From DATLXH01 sp035576005 (GTDB lineage: Bacteria; Acidobacteriota; Thermoanaerobaculia; Gp7-AA8), in NCBI GenBank assembly GCA_035576005.1, contig DATLXH010000128.1, forward strand, positions 1-64,000: a stretch of DNA of 64,000 nucleotides, read 5' to 3'. Position numbers and translations under genes: made by a program. Under the pieces are notes generated by a model. The model did no database searches. It was given only the letters and a program-made list of their open reading frames with translations, and was not told where the DNA came from. Below are positions 26,165-35,070 of the stretch, one piece after another. Numbering within the stretch: the stretch's first letter is position 1; every line of letters begins with the position of its first letter.

Positions 26165-28451
26165 GAGTGACCCCTCTCATCGTTTCGTCTCCTCGCAAAG
26201 CCGGCTCTTTGCCGGAGCGTGTTAGATGCATGCTGATTTTGCGGATCTCGGGATCCCGCGACTTCAACCCCCGGCTCACGATCTCGGCACGAGCCGATGG
26301 AGGGTACCCCTCGAGCGACTTGTAGGCCGCCCGGCTTTCATGAATCGAGACCGGCAGGAATCGCTTTTGAAAAAATTGGTCCAGTCGTTCCAGTGCAGTG
26401 GCATCTCCCAATTCGCCGAGGGCCTTGAGCGCCTTGATGCGAAGGGAGCGACGGCGCCCGAACAAATCCGACCGGTCGAGAATCTGCAGCAGAGGCTCGA
26501 CCGCTTCGCGGATGCCGTAGCTCCCGACCAGTACCACGGCCGCCTCGGCAAGCTTCGGATCGGGATCATTGATCGCCTTCCTGAGCAGCTCATGCGGCAC
26601 CTCGGGATCGAAGGCGAGGAGGCTCTTGATCGCCTCGAACCTCACCCGGAGATCGGTATGGTGGGCGCACCGGCGGACCTCAGTCATCGACGAGCGGTCG
26701 CCTACGTTGCGAAGCAGGACGATCATGTTCCGAATCACGAACCAGCGATCGTCACTCAGAAGACGCGTAGCCTCGGGGACGATGATGCTGCCGAGCGACG
26801 AGACGAGATTGTAAAGTTTTCGCCTCCGCGAGCGGTTCTCTTCTGCGGCAAGAGCCAGGAGGAACCTCTGTGAAGCGACGCCGCCGAGGGCTTTTACGAG
26901 CTTGTCGAGAGAAGCTTGAGCGGCGCTTCCAGGTGTCTGGCTTTCCAGTAGTCCCGTAATCGCCTCCTCGGTGACAAGCTCTCCGAAGAACTGTGTGAGC
27001 TCTTCGTTTTGAGGCGCGCTTGTGGCGAGGGTCGATCCGAAATCCTGTAGCGAGCGCACGAGCTCCAAAGCCTGATCGATCTGGCCGTTGCTCAGGTAGA
27101 AGTGAAAAACGTCGTGGAGCTGACCGAGGGGACCTGCGAGAGCGAGTCGTGCCCCGTGTCGTGAGATCAGTTCGAGCAGTGTCGATGAGACGTTGTCCGT
27201 AGCGCTTCCTGGCGTGACAGTATCGAGGCGACGTGACAGCTCTTCCCTCGAGTACTCCGTCTGCTGAGCGACTTCGGGAAAACGGAGGGCGATCTCGCCG
27301 AGCAGAGTCTGATGATCCTCGGGGTTGAAGCGGTCGATGTCCTCGTCCCGCAAGAGCACCATCAGCTCGGCAGCCAGCGAAGAAGATTCCTCGTCTCTCG
27401 CCCGCTCGGCTGGGTGATCTTTGCTGATGACGGACAGTGCCCGTGCGAGACGGAGCGCATGCGAGGAGAGCGTCGAGCCCTCGGCACGGACCTGTCGCAT
27501 TGCTTTGAGCACGATGTCGGGAGGCATCGAGTTACAGAGGACCTGGAGCGCCTGCCCGGCGGCTTCGTCGGAAGTGAGCGCTCGCATGGCAGCGGTGAGG
27601 ACCGTTTCTCTCATCTCCTCCGGAAGAGCGCGTAAAAGTTCGGCCACCTGTTGAGCAGCAACCTTGCGCGAACCGCCGTCGCTCCGCGTCAGATAGCTGC
27701 TCACTGCTGCGGCAACGGATGAAGCCAGGTTTCCCGCTTGAGACTGGCGGCCGGTCACCATGAATCCGCCGATTTCGTCGAAGGGTGAGTCCGACCATTC
27801 ACCGCGGTCGTCGGCTACGTCTGCCACCGATGGCGCGCTATCGCTAACCTGAGCCTGCAGCAGCTCAGCTACCAGTTGAGAGATCTCTCCGGGACCCTGC
27901 GTCGTGAGTCGATGCGCGCCCTCCTGCGACAGACGTTTTCCCGTCAGCAGTGCCTGAATGAGTGCATCCCGGAGCGAGGCCGGCCGATCCGGAGGTAGTG
28001 ATTGCTCCAGACCTTCAGTGGCTCGTATCGCCGAGTAGTCGACGGGTTGGAGTCCGATCTGACGAACACCGGCGGATGTCATCTCATCCCAGAACGGAAT
28101 TCGAGCTCGAGCGGGGTCGGATCCAAGCGCTCTCAAAAAAATATCCAGCTCTTCTGCGGTGACGGCTCTTCCGATCCGCAGGAGCGCGACGTCTCGCATA
28201 TAAAGAGCCTGGGCGAATTTCTGAGCCTGGTCGAAATCGAGTCTCTGATCATTGAAAATGAGGCCATCGCGGCTGACCCCGACCACCAGGTCGCCGATGC
28301 TGCCGGTCAGCTTGCCCAGGCGCCCCAGGACCGTCTCGATGGCCCCATCGAGAGCCGGATGCCCTTTCGGATACGCGCCGAGCTTTTTCCACGCGATCGC
28401 GAGACCTCGGACTACGTCTGACAGCAGCACGATCACCGACTGATCAGGCAT
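26157..28451 (-). CDS. HEAT-repeat scaffold protein coupled to the HD gene
   Basis: 764 aa. The first ~115 residues (VVRGLAIAWKKLGAYPKGHP, then SRDGLIFNDQRLDF) resemble the N-terminal domain of the downstream HD protein. A long helical region leads to HEAT-like repeats in the C-terminal ~250 residues: DDRWFVIRNMIVLLRNVG, HHTDLRVRFEAIKSLLAF, DPDPKLAEAAVVLVGSYG and RIKALKALGELGD. HEAT arrays are protein-binding scaffolds. No signal peptide or membrane span is seen, so the protein is cytoplasmic. Gene order and overlap suggest it presents or regulates the HD hydrolase. Confidence 0.8.
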   Translation of the reverse strand: MPDQSVIVLLSDVVRGLAIAWKKLGAYPKGHPALDGAIETVLGRLGKLTGSIGDLVVGVSRDGLIFNDQRLDFDQAQKFAQALYMRDVALLRIGRAVTAEELDIFLRALGSDPARARIPFWDEMTSAGVRQIGLQPVDYSAIRATEGLEQSLPPDRPASLRDALIQALLTGKRLSQEGAHRLTTQGPGEISQLVAELLQAQVSDSAPSVADVADDRGEWSDSPFDEIGGFMVTGRQSQAGNLASSVAAAVSSYLTRSDGGSRKVAAQQVAELLRALPEEMRETVLTAAMRALTSDEAAGQALQVLCNSMPPDIVLKAMRQVRAEGSTLSSHALRLARALSVISKDHPAERARDEESSSLAAELMVLLRDEDIDRFNPEDHQTLLGEIALRFPEVAQQTEYSREELSRRLDTVTPGSATDNVSSTLLELISRHGARLALAGPLGQLHDVFHFYLSNGQIDQALELVRSLQDFGSTLATSAPQNEELTQFFGELVTEEAITGLLESQTPGSAAQASLDKLVKALGGVASQRFLLALAAEENRSRRRKLYNLVSSLGSIIVPEATRLLSDDRWFVIRNMIVLLRNVGDRSSMTEVRRCAHHTDLRVRFEAIKSLLAFDPEVPHELLRKAINDPDPKLAEAAVVLVGSYGIREAVEPLLQILDRSDLFGRRRSLRIKALKALGELGDATALERLDQFFQKRFLPVSIHESRAAYKSLEGYPPSARAEIVSRGLKSRDPEIRKISMHLTRSGKEPALRGDETMRGVTPA

Positions 28452-28547
28452 CGAGAGAGATTCTAGCCCGCATTCAACGCCTTTGATCGCCCACTTTAAC
28501 GAGTATGCGTGAATCGCCCTTTGCTCGACGGTTGCTGCACTGTTTGA

Positions 28548-28935
28548 ACTTTCTCACAGACTTCGCCGCGAAGCCGCGTGACAGACGAGAGTTCTGTCTG
28601 ACATACGCGTGAGGACTGACACTCCTGTGGTGTCACGCGACACTCTCGTTGGTCGTCCTGGGGCGACCTTCGCCGCGAGATGGCCGAGAGCGGCCTGGAA
28701 GCGAGGCGCACGACGGTTTCGCGACGAGAGCATAGTTGCCACTGTGTCGAGAGCAACCGGGGCGGGTGTAGGGACGCAGGGCCTGCGTCCGGCACCCAGA
28801 CATTCGCATCAGGAATTCTGCATCCGGGCATGAAACCCTCGTCCAAAGCGATGGCCGACGACAATCTTCCCGGTCAGGGACAGGGTGCCGGACGCACGTT
28901 GTGCGTCCCTGCGCTCGCATTCTGTGAGAAATGCG
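28548..28935. repeat. R4 repeat copy 2
   Basis: Contains the same ~265-bp core as 21297-21577 (positions ~28671-28931), preceded by a partly duplicated end (TTCTCACAGACTTCGCCGCG at 28552). The stretch from 28452 to 28999 holds no gene; it is occupied by this repeat and the promoter side of yceH. Confidence 0.85.
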
Positions 28936-28999
28936 GGTTAAGCTGGGCCCAGGCTCGCGCTGAGCTGGTAAAAGACAGTGCGGATCAGGGAACACGACC

Positions 29000-29608
29000 A
29001 TGGACAAGCTCGACGCGGTGGGGTGCAGAATCATTGGCTCATTGATCGAAAAGCAGCTCACCACTCCCGACAACTACCCCCTCACCCTCAATGCTCTGGT
29101 CGCAGCCTGCAACCAGAAAACGAATCGCGAGCCTGTCACTGAGCTGGGAGAGGATGAAGTCTCTCGCGCTCTCGATCGACTGCAGCAACGCTCGCTTGCA
29201 TGGCGAGTGCTCGGAGGACGATCGGTACGCTGGGACCATAACGCTGACAAACGATGGCTTCTGACGCCGGAAACGAAGGCGCTGATCGCCCTTCTGCTGC
29301 TTCGCGGCCCTCAAACCTCGGGCGAGCTGCGGAGCCGGAGCGATCGAATGTTTCTCTTTGAATCGATCGACGATGTGGAAAGCGCGCTGCGTGCGCTCTC
29401 TGGCCGTGACGAGCCGCTCGTGGCGTCAATTCCCCGTCGGGCCGGTCAAAAAGAGGATCGTTGGATATCGCTGGCGGGCGACATCCCGCCGGACGACAAA
29501 CCGGCCCGAGCCTCGGAGGCGATGGAAGTTCGACTCGCTCGCCTCGAGGCGCTGGTTGGGCGGATGGAAGCTGAGCTGGCCGAGCTCAAATTGAAACTGG
29601 GCGAGTGA
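29000..29608 (+). CDS. yceH: YceH family (DUF480) winged-helix protein
   Basis: 202 aa. The start LDAVGCRIIGSLIEKQLTTP and the words YPLTLNALVAACNQKTNREP and LLLRGPQTSGELRSR are diagnostic of DUF480, which folds as tandem winged helices. The C-terminus is a short coiled coil (ARLEALVGRMEAELAELKLK). The family is widespread in bacteria and its role is unsettled; DNA or protein binding is likely. It stands alone between repeats. Confidence 0.9.
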   Translation: MDKLDAVGCRIIGSLIEKQLTTPDNYPLTLNALVAACNQKTNREPVTELGEDEVSRALDRLQQRSLAWRVLGGRSVRWDHNADKRWLLTPETKALIALLLLRGPQTSGELRSRSDRMFLFESIDDVESALRALSGRDEPLVASIPRRAGQKEDRWISLAGDIPPDDKPARASEAMEVRLARLEALVGRMEAELAELKLKLGE

Positions 29609-29615
29609 GCTAGCT

Positions 29616-29787
29616 CGCATTTCCTTCGGACCTTCGCGCGAAGCGACCGATAGCGGCCTGTCTGAATCGCTGCACAACGCTTAGCTCCTCGACATAGTGT
29701 CGACTATGTCTTCGTCGCAAAACCGTCGTGGTATCCAGGCCACTCTCCGCCGCCTCACAACGAAGGTCGGTGAGAGGTGCGGGCTAG
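29616..29787. repeat. R2 repeat, diverged copy
   Basis: Shares the R2 interior ACATAGTGTCGACTATG and the flanking words GCGGCCTGTCTG and CCACTCTCCGCCGCCTCAC, but the outer ends have decayed (GGTGAGAGGTGCGGGCTAG in place of GTGAGAAATGCGGGCTA). It separates yceH from the response regulator. Confidence 0.75.
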
Positions 29788-29791
29788 AGGC

Positions 29792-30190
29792 TCAGGCGTG
29801 GCGCATGTGCCGCTCGACCGAGCCATAAAAATCGCTGGCTCCGAACGGTTTCGGCATCACTCCGCACGAGCGACCTTCCAGATCGCTGAGCCGGTCTTCG
29901 CCAGCGGCGCTGATTACGAGAACGTGACCCTGAAGACACTGCATCTCGCTGTCGATGAAGTCCAGCACGTCCCATCCCGACTTCCTCGGCATCATCAGGT
30001 CAAGAACGACAAGATCGAAATTGGAGCTGCCATTCTCGGACGTTTCGCTCTGGAGTATCGCGATTGCATCCTCGCCGTCAACTGCTTCGGTGGTCTTGTA
30101 GCCTCTCCGCCTCAAAAGGGTGGCGATAAGATTTCGAAGCGTCGGATCATCGTCAGCAACGAGAACGTTCAGAGTGTTAGGACTTGTCAT
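29792..30190 (-). CDS. Single-domain response regulator (CheY-like)
   Basis: 132 aa with a receiver domain only. The acidic pocket is VLVADDDPTLR, the phospho-acceptor Asp is in LVVLDLMMPRKSGWD, the switch Ser/Thr position is VISAAGE, and the conserved Lys is in GVMPKPFG. No output domain is attached, so it acts by binding a partner, as CheY or Spo0F do. No histidine kinase gene is adjacent, so the partner lies elsewhere. Confidence 0.92.
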   Translation of the reverse strand: MTSPNTLNVLVADDDPTLRNLIATLLRRRGYKTTEAVDGEDAIAILQSETSENGSSNFDLVVLDLMMPRKSGWDVLDFIDSEMQCLQGHVLVISAAGEDRLSDLEGRSCGVMPKPFGASDFYGSVERHMRHA

Positions 30191-30310
30191 GTGTCATCCC
30201 GCGTCAAGTGACGCTCGACGCTTCTGTGCAAGGGAAGTGCACAGTTTCACAGGCCCCGACCTCGTGCTGTCGGCTCAAGCCGGAGTTTCCCTCGAACGGA
30301 GAAACTTATT

Positions 30311-30480
30311 ACCCGCATTTCTCACAGACCTTTGTCGTGAGACGGCGGAGAGTGGCTTGGATGCGAGGCGCACGGCGAGTTTGCGACGAAGGCATAGTCG
30401 ACACTATGTCAAGGAGCGAAATTGCCGTGCAACGAAGCAGACAGGCCGCTATCCGTCGTCTCGCGGCGAAGGTCTGCTTC
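30311..30480. repeat. R2 repeat copy
   Basis: Begins ACCCGCATTTCTCACAGACC and carries the central palindrome CATAGTCGACACTATG with GCGAAATTGCCGTGCAACGA next to it. The right end has been replaced or has decayed (GGTCTGCTTCGGGCGGCC). Copies at 36646-36828, 37693-37878 and 50223-50406 keep both ends. The unit is an imperfect inverted repeat. Confidence 0.85.
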
Positions 30481-30543
30481 GGGCGGCCTGAACCGGACAG
30501 ACCCGCCGCGAAGCGAAGGGTCTGTCCCATGAATCGTCAGTCC

Positions 30544-31380
30544 TCAGGGCTTTGTCGCAGGTGCCGTCGTAGTAGTCGGAGGGCGACGACGAAAGAGACT
30601 GCGCATCCGCTGGCGTGCGGTAGGTTTCGCCGGTGCAGTTGCTGTCGAGTTCGTGACGGCTACGCTGCCATCCGCTCTCTGACTGATCGAGACGCCTCCG
30701 CTCCCGCCGGACGTGGCGACCTCGCCTGCTGCAGTGTTTGATGATGTCGTGCTGCTCGAAACGGAGCTGGTAGCCGCTGCAGCTCCAGCGGGCGGTGGAA
30801 CAGCCGCTCGCGTCGGTGACGCGATCGTCACGGGTCGTTCAGCACGGGTGGCCGGAACCGAGCTTCCTGCCGCATTGGAACGAGGCGACGAGCCGGACGT
30901 CGGCGCGAGATCTACGCTCACGGCTGGGGTCGTGGAGATCGTGTTGCTGCCTCCCGCCACCCTGGCCTGCACGCCAGTCGAATCGGTAATAGGCGTTGCT
31001 CCTACAGTGGGCTCGGACGGAACGACCGCGCCAGCAGGATTGATGACGGTCCCCGTAACGGACGAACTGACATTGGACGTAGGAGCCACGGTAAGTCCCG
31101 TGGTGCCGGCGACAGTTGTCGTCCCGGGCTGCGAGACCGACCCTCCCGTAGCGGGGCTGGTGGTACCGAGATACCTCGTCTCGTCCGTATAGCCGGTTGC
31201 TGCAGGCGCCGGGGCCGGGGTCGAAGGAACCGTTGCAGCAACCGTAGTCGGTCCCGACGCGGCAGGGACTTGTGCAGTTCTCACCGCGTCCTGGCTAGTC
31301 GCGCAGGAGGTCAGTGCAAGTGTTCCGACGAGTAATGCGGGAGCAATGGAACGTTTCACTGCAGCGGCTGTGCGATCCAT
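30544..31380 (-). CDS. Low-complexity Thr/Ser/Ala-rich lipoprotein
   Basis: 278 aa; a GGAGG ribosome site precedes the ATG. The lipobox LTSC follows a short hydrophobic segment. Residues ~35-245 are almost entirely Ala, Thr, Ser, Pro, Val and Gly, with no folded domain visible, and the end is basic (RQRMRSLFRRRPPTTT). This looks like a lipid-anchored, disordered surface or periplasmic spacer whose basic tail might bind an acidic polymer; that role is inference. Confidence 0.65.
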   Translation of the reverse strand: MDRTAAAVKRSIAPALLVGTLALTSCATSQDAVRTAQVPAASGPTTVAATVPSTPAPAPAATGYTDETRYLGTTSPATGGSVSQPGTTTVAGTTGLTVAPTSNVSSSVTGTVINPAGAVVPSEPTVGATPITDSTGVQARVAGGSNTISTTPAVSVDLAPTSGSSPRSNAAGSSVPATRAERPVTIASPTRAAVPPPAGAAAATSSVSSSTTSSNTAAGEVATSGGSGGVSISQRADGSVAVTNSTATAPAKPTARQRMRSLFRRRPPTTTTAPATKP

Positions 31381-31516
31381 GAGGATCCTCCTGGGGTTGA
31401 TTAGCTTTCACTTAGAGCAACATATGTGCCCTCAGACTCCGGGCAGCGTCCCCGGCCGATTCATCGACACCGGACGTGAGCACGCCTCCTTGCTGAGACA
31501 CCCAGTGTCAAATCCT

Positions 31517-32725
31517 TCAGACCTCGGCAGCCTCCTCGACGACTCTCAAGACCTTCGCAACCTCGCTCTGGAGTGTCAGCGAGCCGGCCCGTCGCAACAG
31601 CTCTCTCCGCTGCCGGGATCGAAGCTCATGGTCGCCCGCCAGCCGCACGATCTCGTCCGCGAAATGGCTCGGCGAGTCAGGGGGAACGAGCGTTGCCATT
31701 TCCCCGCTCAGCAGCTCCCGCATCGCGGGAAGCGCTGTCGCAACAATTGGTACGCCGAGTGAGAGGTACTCGAAGGTCTTGCGCGGGATGACCATACGAT
31801 TCATTGCTGTGTCGAGTGACGGAATCACCGCCAGATCGGCTCGTGTCAATTCCGCCGGGACCTCTTCGTACGGAACCCAGCCTCGGATCTGAACCTGCTG
31901 CCCCCAGGACGATTCGGCAACGCGACTTCGGATCTCAGGCATCGCGCGACCTGTCCCGATAAGCAAAAACTCCGCGCGAATCCTGCTGCAAACCGACGCG
32001 AACACTTCCAGAAACTCGAGTACGCCGTCGCGCCGGTCGATACCTCCATGAAAGACGATGCGAAACGGTTCCGCAGCATCACGAACCGGAGGTTCGATCT
32101 CAGCTCGAAAGCGCCGAGCGTCTGCTGCGTCATAAGACACTGACGCCGTAACCCTATAGCGTTCCTCCAGGTAGTCGCGCATCGCCGCAGTCAAAACGAT
32201 TACGCTGCCCGCCTCCCGGAGAAACTTCTTTTGATACCAGGGCCCCAGCAACGCAGCAGCCGACCGGAGGAGACCGGTTTCGAAGGGATAGATCTCGAGC
32301 AGATCAACTTCCCAGAGATCGGCGATCAGCGGCGTTCCAACCCTGGATCTACCCTTCGAGTGCCTGGCAGGGCGCCGTGCCAGGCGCCTCGCCAGCGGAG
32401 CGCTGCCGAGGCGATGAGCGTATATGACATCGTAAGTCGAGCGAAGTTGCGGCTCGAGAGCGAGCGCGCGATACGCGAAGCGGAGATGCTGTTGCATCTT
32501 CATCTTCGAAAAACGATCGATCGCGGGCGTTGGAAAGAGCGTCACTGCTGGTCCGAGATCGAGATCAGTCGCCGGAGCTACCAGATCAATTTCGTGACCT
32601 GCGGCCGCAAGAACCTGGAGGATCGCATGGCCACGAAGATTACTTCCCGACAGGGGAAAGAGCGATTCGGCATGGATGAAGACGATCCTCACCCGACGCC
32701 TTCCGGCACCTTCGCTCCGTGCCAC
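31517..32725 (-). CDS. Family 4 (GT-B) glycosyltransferase
   Basis: 402 aa from GTG 32725. The N-terminal Rossmann half has RIVFIHAESLFPLSGSNLRG, the donor-side half has IVFHGGIDRRDGVLEFLE and VIPSLDTAMNRMVIPRKTFEYLSLGVPIVAT, which contains the family's Glu in the nucleotide-sugar-binding region. GT4 enzymes build polysaccharides, glycolipids and lipopolysaccharide using NDP-sugars. The acceptor cannot be predicted. It is a single gene, not in a polysaccharide cluster. Confidence 0.85.
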   Translation of the reverse strand: MARSEGAGRRRVRIVFIHAESLFPLSGSNLRGHAILQVLAAAGHEIDLVAPATDLDLGPAVTLFPTPAIDRFSKMKMQQHLRFAYRALALEPQLRSTYDVIYAHRLGSAPLARRLARRPARHSKGRSRVGTPLIADLWEVDLLEIYPFETGLLRSAAALLGPWYQKKFLREAGSVIVLTAAMRDYLEERYRVTASVSYDAADARRFRAEIEPPVRDAAEPFRIVFHGGIDRRDGVLEFLEVFASVCSRIRAEFLLIGTGRAMPEIRSRVAESSWGQQVQIRGWVPYEEVPAELTRADLAVIPSLDTAMNRMVIPRKTFEYLSLGVPIVATALPAMRELLSGEMATLVPPDSPSHFADEIVRLAGDHELRSRQRRELLRRAGSLTLQSEVAKVLRVVEEAAEV

Positions 32726-32844
32726 GAACGCGGCAGGATCTCGAGCTGCGTTCCCGCGGAAAGCGCACTCACAGACGCACCTGCGGGCACCCGGTACACG
32801 CCTTGCTAAGGAAGGTGTGAGTATAGAAAGAAGGAGGAAATTGC

Positions 32845-33144
32845 ATGAATCGTAAAGTCATTCTCTCGCTGCTAGCCCTCGTTATGGTGTTCTCGGTTGC
32901 CTGTAAGTCGCTCAATCAGATGACACCCAGTGGCATGGACGACGGAGCCATTGAACTGGAAGTGCGTGCAAAGATTGGTGAGGACGTATCCAACAAGGCC
33001 CTCGACGTAGGTGTTTCATCCAAGGATGGAGTCGTTACCCTTTCAGGTACGGCGAATTCTGAGGATCAGAAACGGAAGATCGGCGAAGCTGCCAACGACG
33101 TCAAAGGCGTCAAGGCAGTCATCAATAATCTTCGTGTGAATTAA
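32845..33144 (+). CDS. BON-domain lipoprotein
   Basis: 99 aa; AAGGAGGAAA precedes the ATG. The lipobox VFSVAC is followed by one BON domain: IELEVRAKIGEDV, VSSKDGVVTLSGTANSE and VKGVKAVINNLRV, the OsmY-type pattern that binds phospholipid membranes or supports the periplasm under stress. Ends at a strong terminator (33165-33196). Confidence 0.88.
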   Translation: MNRKVILSLLALVMVFSVACKSLNQMTPSGMDDGAIELEVRAKIGEDVSNKALDVGVSSKDGVVTLSGTANSEDQKRKIGEAANDVKGVKAVINNLRVN

Positions 33145-33164
33145 GTTCAACCGCATTGATTTTT

Positions 33165-33196
33165 GAAAAGAGGCGGCCGAAAGGCCGCCTCTTTTC
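33165..33196 (+). terminator. Intrinsic terminator of the BON gene
   Basis: GAAAAGAGGCGGCC (33165-33178) pairs with GGCCGCCTCTTTTC (33183-33196) around a GAAA tetraloop. The stem is perfect over 14 bp and lies 21 bases past the stop codon. Confidence 0.9.
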
Positions 33197-33197
33197 G

Positions 33198-33305
33198 TGT
33201 AGGACAGACACTTGTGTGTCTTTCGTTCTTTTCGAATAGGACAGACACTCTTGCTGTCTCCGTGGAAAATGCAGGGGTCCCGTGACAGACAAGAGTGTCT
33301 GTCCT
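33198..33305. repeat. R3 repeat copy
   Basis: Contains GTAGGACAGACACTTGTGTGT, a second partial unit AGGACAGACACTCTTGCTGTC and the inverted GACAGACAAGAGTGTCTGTC ending CCTAC. Arms and spacer look like an imperfect inverted repeat. Related copies: 38868-38945 and 40838-40902. Confidence 0.8.
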
Positions 33306-34068
33306 ACAACGAATTCGCGATCCGGTTGGCAATGAGCCGGTATCCTTCTTCACCCGGATGGAACCGATCGAGACTCAGCCGGCTCGAATGAGAAAAAAGA
33401 TCTGACGTCTGCACCACGGTCAGATCGGCATCCCCTTCGAATCGCCTGACCAGCTCGCCGTTCCATCGATTGACAAACCGGCTCACGAGCTTTCCGTAAT
33501 CAGAGCCCGTGAATGGATTGTAGAGTCCGACGAGAAAAATCCGGGCTGCGGGATTTGCTGTCCGGATTCTTCCGACGACTTCAACCACACTATCGAGCAC
33601 TCGACCGATCACTGCATCCGGGTTCGCTGGTGGATTCGATCTCGTTTCGGCATCGCCGAACAGGTCGTTGCCGCCAATCGACACAACGACCACGTTGGCA
33701 TCCCCGATCAACTTCTGAACGTTCCGGCTGTCCAGCAGCTTGAGCAGGTCCCTGGTTCGCGCTCCATTGACCGCGACGTTCACCATTGGCGACCGTTTTC
33801 GTTTCATCCGACCCAACTCTGCGTCGAGGTTGCCGCCGATGCCGAGGCCGCTGACATCGCCGGTACCTCGAGCGAGCGAATCGCCAAGAATCATCATCCG
33901 AAGCTCGTCCTGCTTTACCGCAGGAGTCGGCGAGGCGGCAAATCGAGCGCCATCCGAAAGGGGAACGCCGAGATCTCCTCTTGCGAACGCGACCAGGCCA
34001 TAGCCAAAAAGGACGATCCCCGCGAGCGTCGCTGCAGTCGGAAGATACCAGTGAAGGATTCGGCGCAT
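33304..34068 (-). CDS. SGNH/GDSL-family hydrolase with N-terminal anchor
   Basis: 254 aa from ATG 34068. A hydrophobic segment (LPTAATLAGIVLFGYGLVAF) near the start could be a signal anchor. The SGNH blocks are visible: MILGDSLARG (nucleophile Ser), NVAVNGARTRDLL (Gly/Asn oxyanion region), VVSIGGNDLFGD (block III Asn) and LDRFHPGEEGYRLI (catalytic Asp-x-x-His). These lipases/esterases deacylate lipids or sugars. The gene is divergent from the ABC transporter operon starting at 34161. Confidence 0.85.
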   Translation of the reverse strand: MRRILHWYLPTAATLAGIVLFGYGLVAFARGDLGVPLSDGARFAASPTPAVKQDELRMMILGDSLARGTGDVSGLGIGGNLDAELGRMKRKRSPMVNVAVNGARTRDLLKLLDSRNVQKLIGDANVVVVSIGGNDLFGDAETRSNPPANPDAVIGRVLDSVVEVVGRIRTANPAARIFLVGLYNPFTGSDYGKLVSRFVNRWNGELVRRFEGDADLTVVQTSDLFSHSSRLSLDRFHPGEEGYRLIANRIANSL

Positions 34069-34160
34069 GGTTCGCTGTGCAACTGAGTCGGCGGACAACC
34101 TCTTCCACTCTTCGCGCGTATTGAGTGGTAGCGTCTGTGCAGTCCGCGATTCCTGTCGAC

Positions 34161-35069
34161 ATGGAACCAACCCTTGTAGCCTCCAATCTCACGAAGACGA
34201 TCGCCGGGAAGGTCATCGTCGATTCGCTCTCGTTCGAGACCTTCCCCGGAGAAGTCTTCGGCTTTCTCGGTCCGAATGGCGCGGGAAAGACCACGACGAT
34301 CAGAATGCTCGTCGGACTGATCCGCCCCACCAGCGGTTCGGTCACGATCTGCGGGCACGACGTGCGTCGCGAATTTGAGAAGGCGATGCGCTGCATCGGC
34401 TGCATGGTCGAGACTCCCGACCTCTATAAGTTCATGACGGGCCGCGAGAATCTCGAGCATTTCTCGCGCATGCTCGGGAAGGTGAATCGTGAACAGATCG
34501 AGCACGTGGCCGGTCTCGTGTCACTGGCACACAGGCTCGATCATCGAGTCGGAACGTATTCACTCGGAATGCGTCAGAGACTTGGAATTGCGCAGGCACT
34601 TCTTGGCAGTCCTCGGGTTCTAATACTCGACGAGCCGGCGAACGGACTGGATCCTGCTGGCATCCGTGAGATCCGCGGGTTGCTTCGTAGTCTTGCGTCG
34701 GAAGGGATGAGCATCCTGGTCTCGAGCCATCTGCTCGCGGAGATCGAGCTCATGTGCGATCGGGTTGCGATCATTCACAAGGGAAAGATGGTGACGAGCG
34801 GAAAGGTGTCCGAGCTCATCTCGTCGACCCGCTCGCTCGAGATCAGGGTCGATGATCCCGCGCGAGCGGCGGACATTGCGAAGAGTCATGGCTACTCCCC
34901 TTCCGTGGACGAAGACACTCTTCGTTTCGCAATCGACGAGTCGCTTGCGCCGCCACTGATTGCAGCTCTGGTGGAGAATGGAGTCGCGGTTTTTCACGCG
35001 ACCGCGGAGCTTCAAACACTCGAAGAGATGTTCATCGAGGCAACGGGAGGCGAGTCGGTCGCGACGTGA
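34161..35069 (+). CDS. ABC transporter ATP-binding protein
   Basis: 302 aa from ATG 34161 (GTG 34125 is in frame). It has Walker A GPNGAGKTTTI, signature YSLGMRQRLGIAQAL, Walker B RVLILDEPANGLD and the H-loop VSSHLL. The ~90-aa C-terminal part (SLEIRVDDPARAADIAKSHG) is the regulatory tail common in drug- or polymer-export ATPases of the ABC-2 class. It energises the permease encoded one base downstream. Confidence 0.93.
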   Translation: MEPTLVASNLTKTIAGKVIVDSLSFETFPGEVFGFLGPNGAGKTTTIRMLVGLIRPTSGSVTICGHDVRREFEKAMRCIGCMVETPDLYKFMTGRENLEHFSRMLGKVNREQIEHVAGLVSLAHRLDHRVGTYSLGMRQRLGIAQALLGSPRVLILDEPANGLDPAGIREIRGLLRSLASEGMSILVSSHLLAEIELMCDRVAIIHKGKMVTSGKVSELISSTRSLEIRVDDPARAADIAKSHGYSPSVDEDTLRFAIDESLAPPLIAALVENGVAVFHATAELQTLEEMFIEATGGESVAT

Positions 35070-35070
35070 G

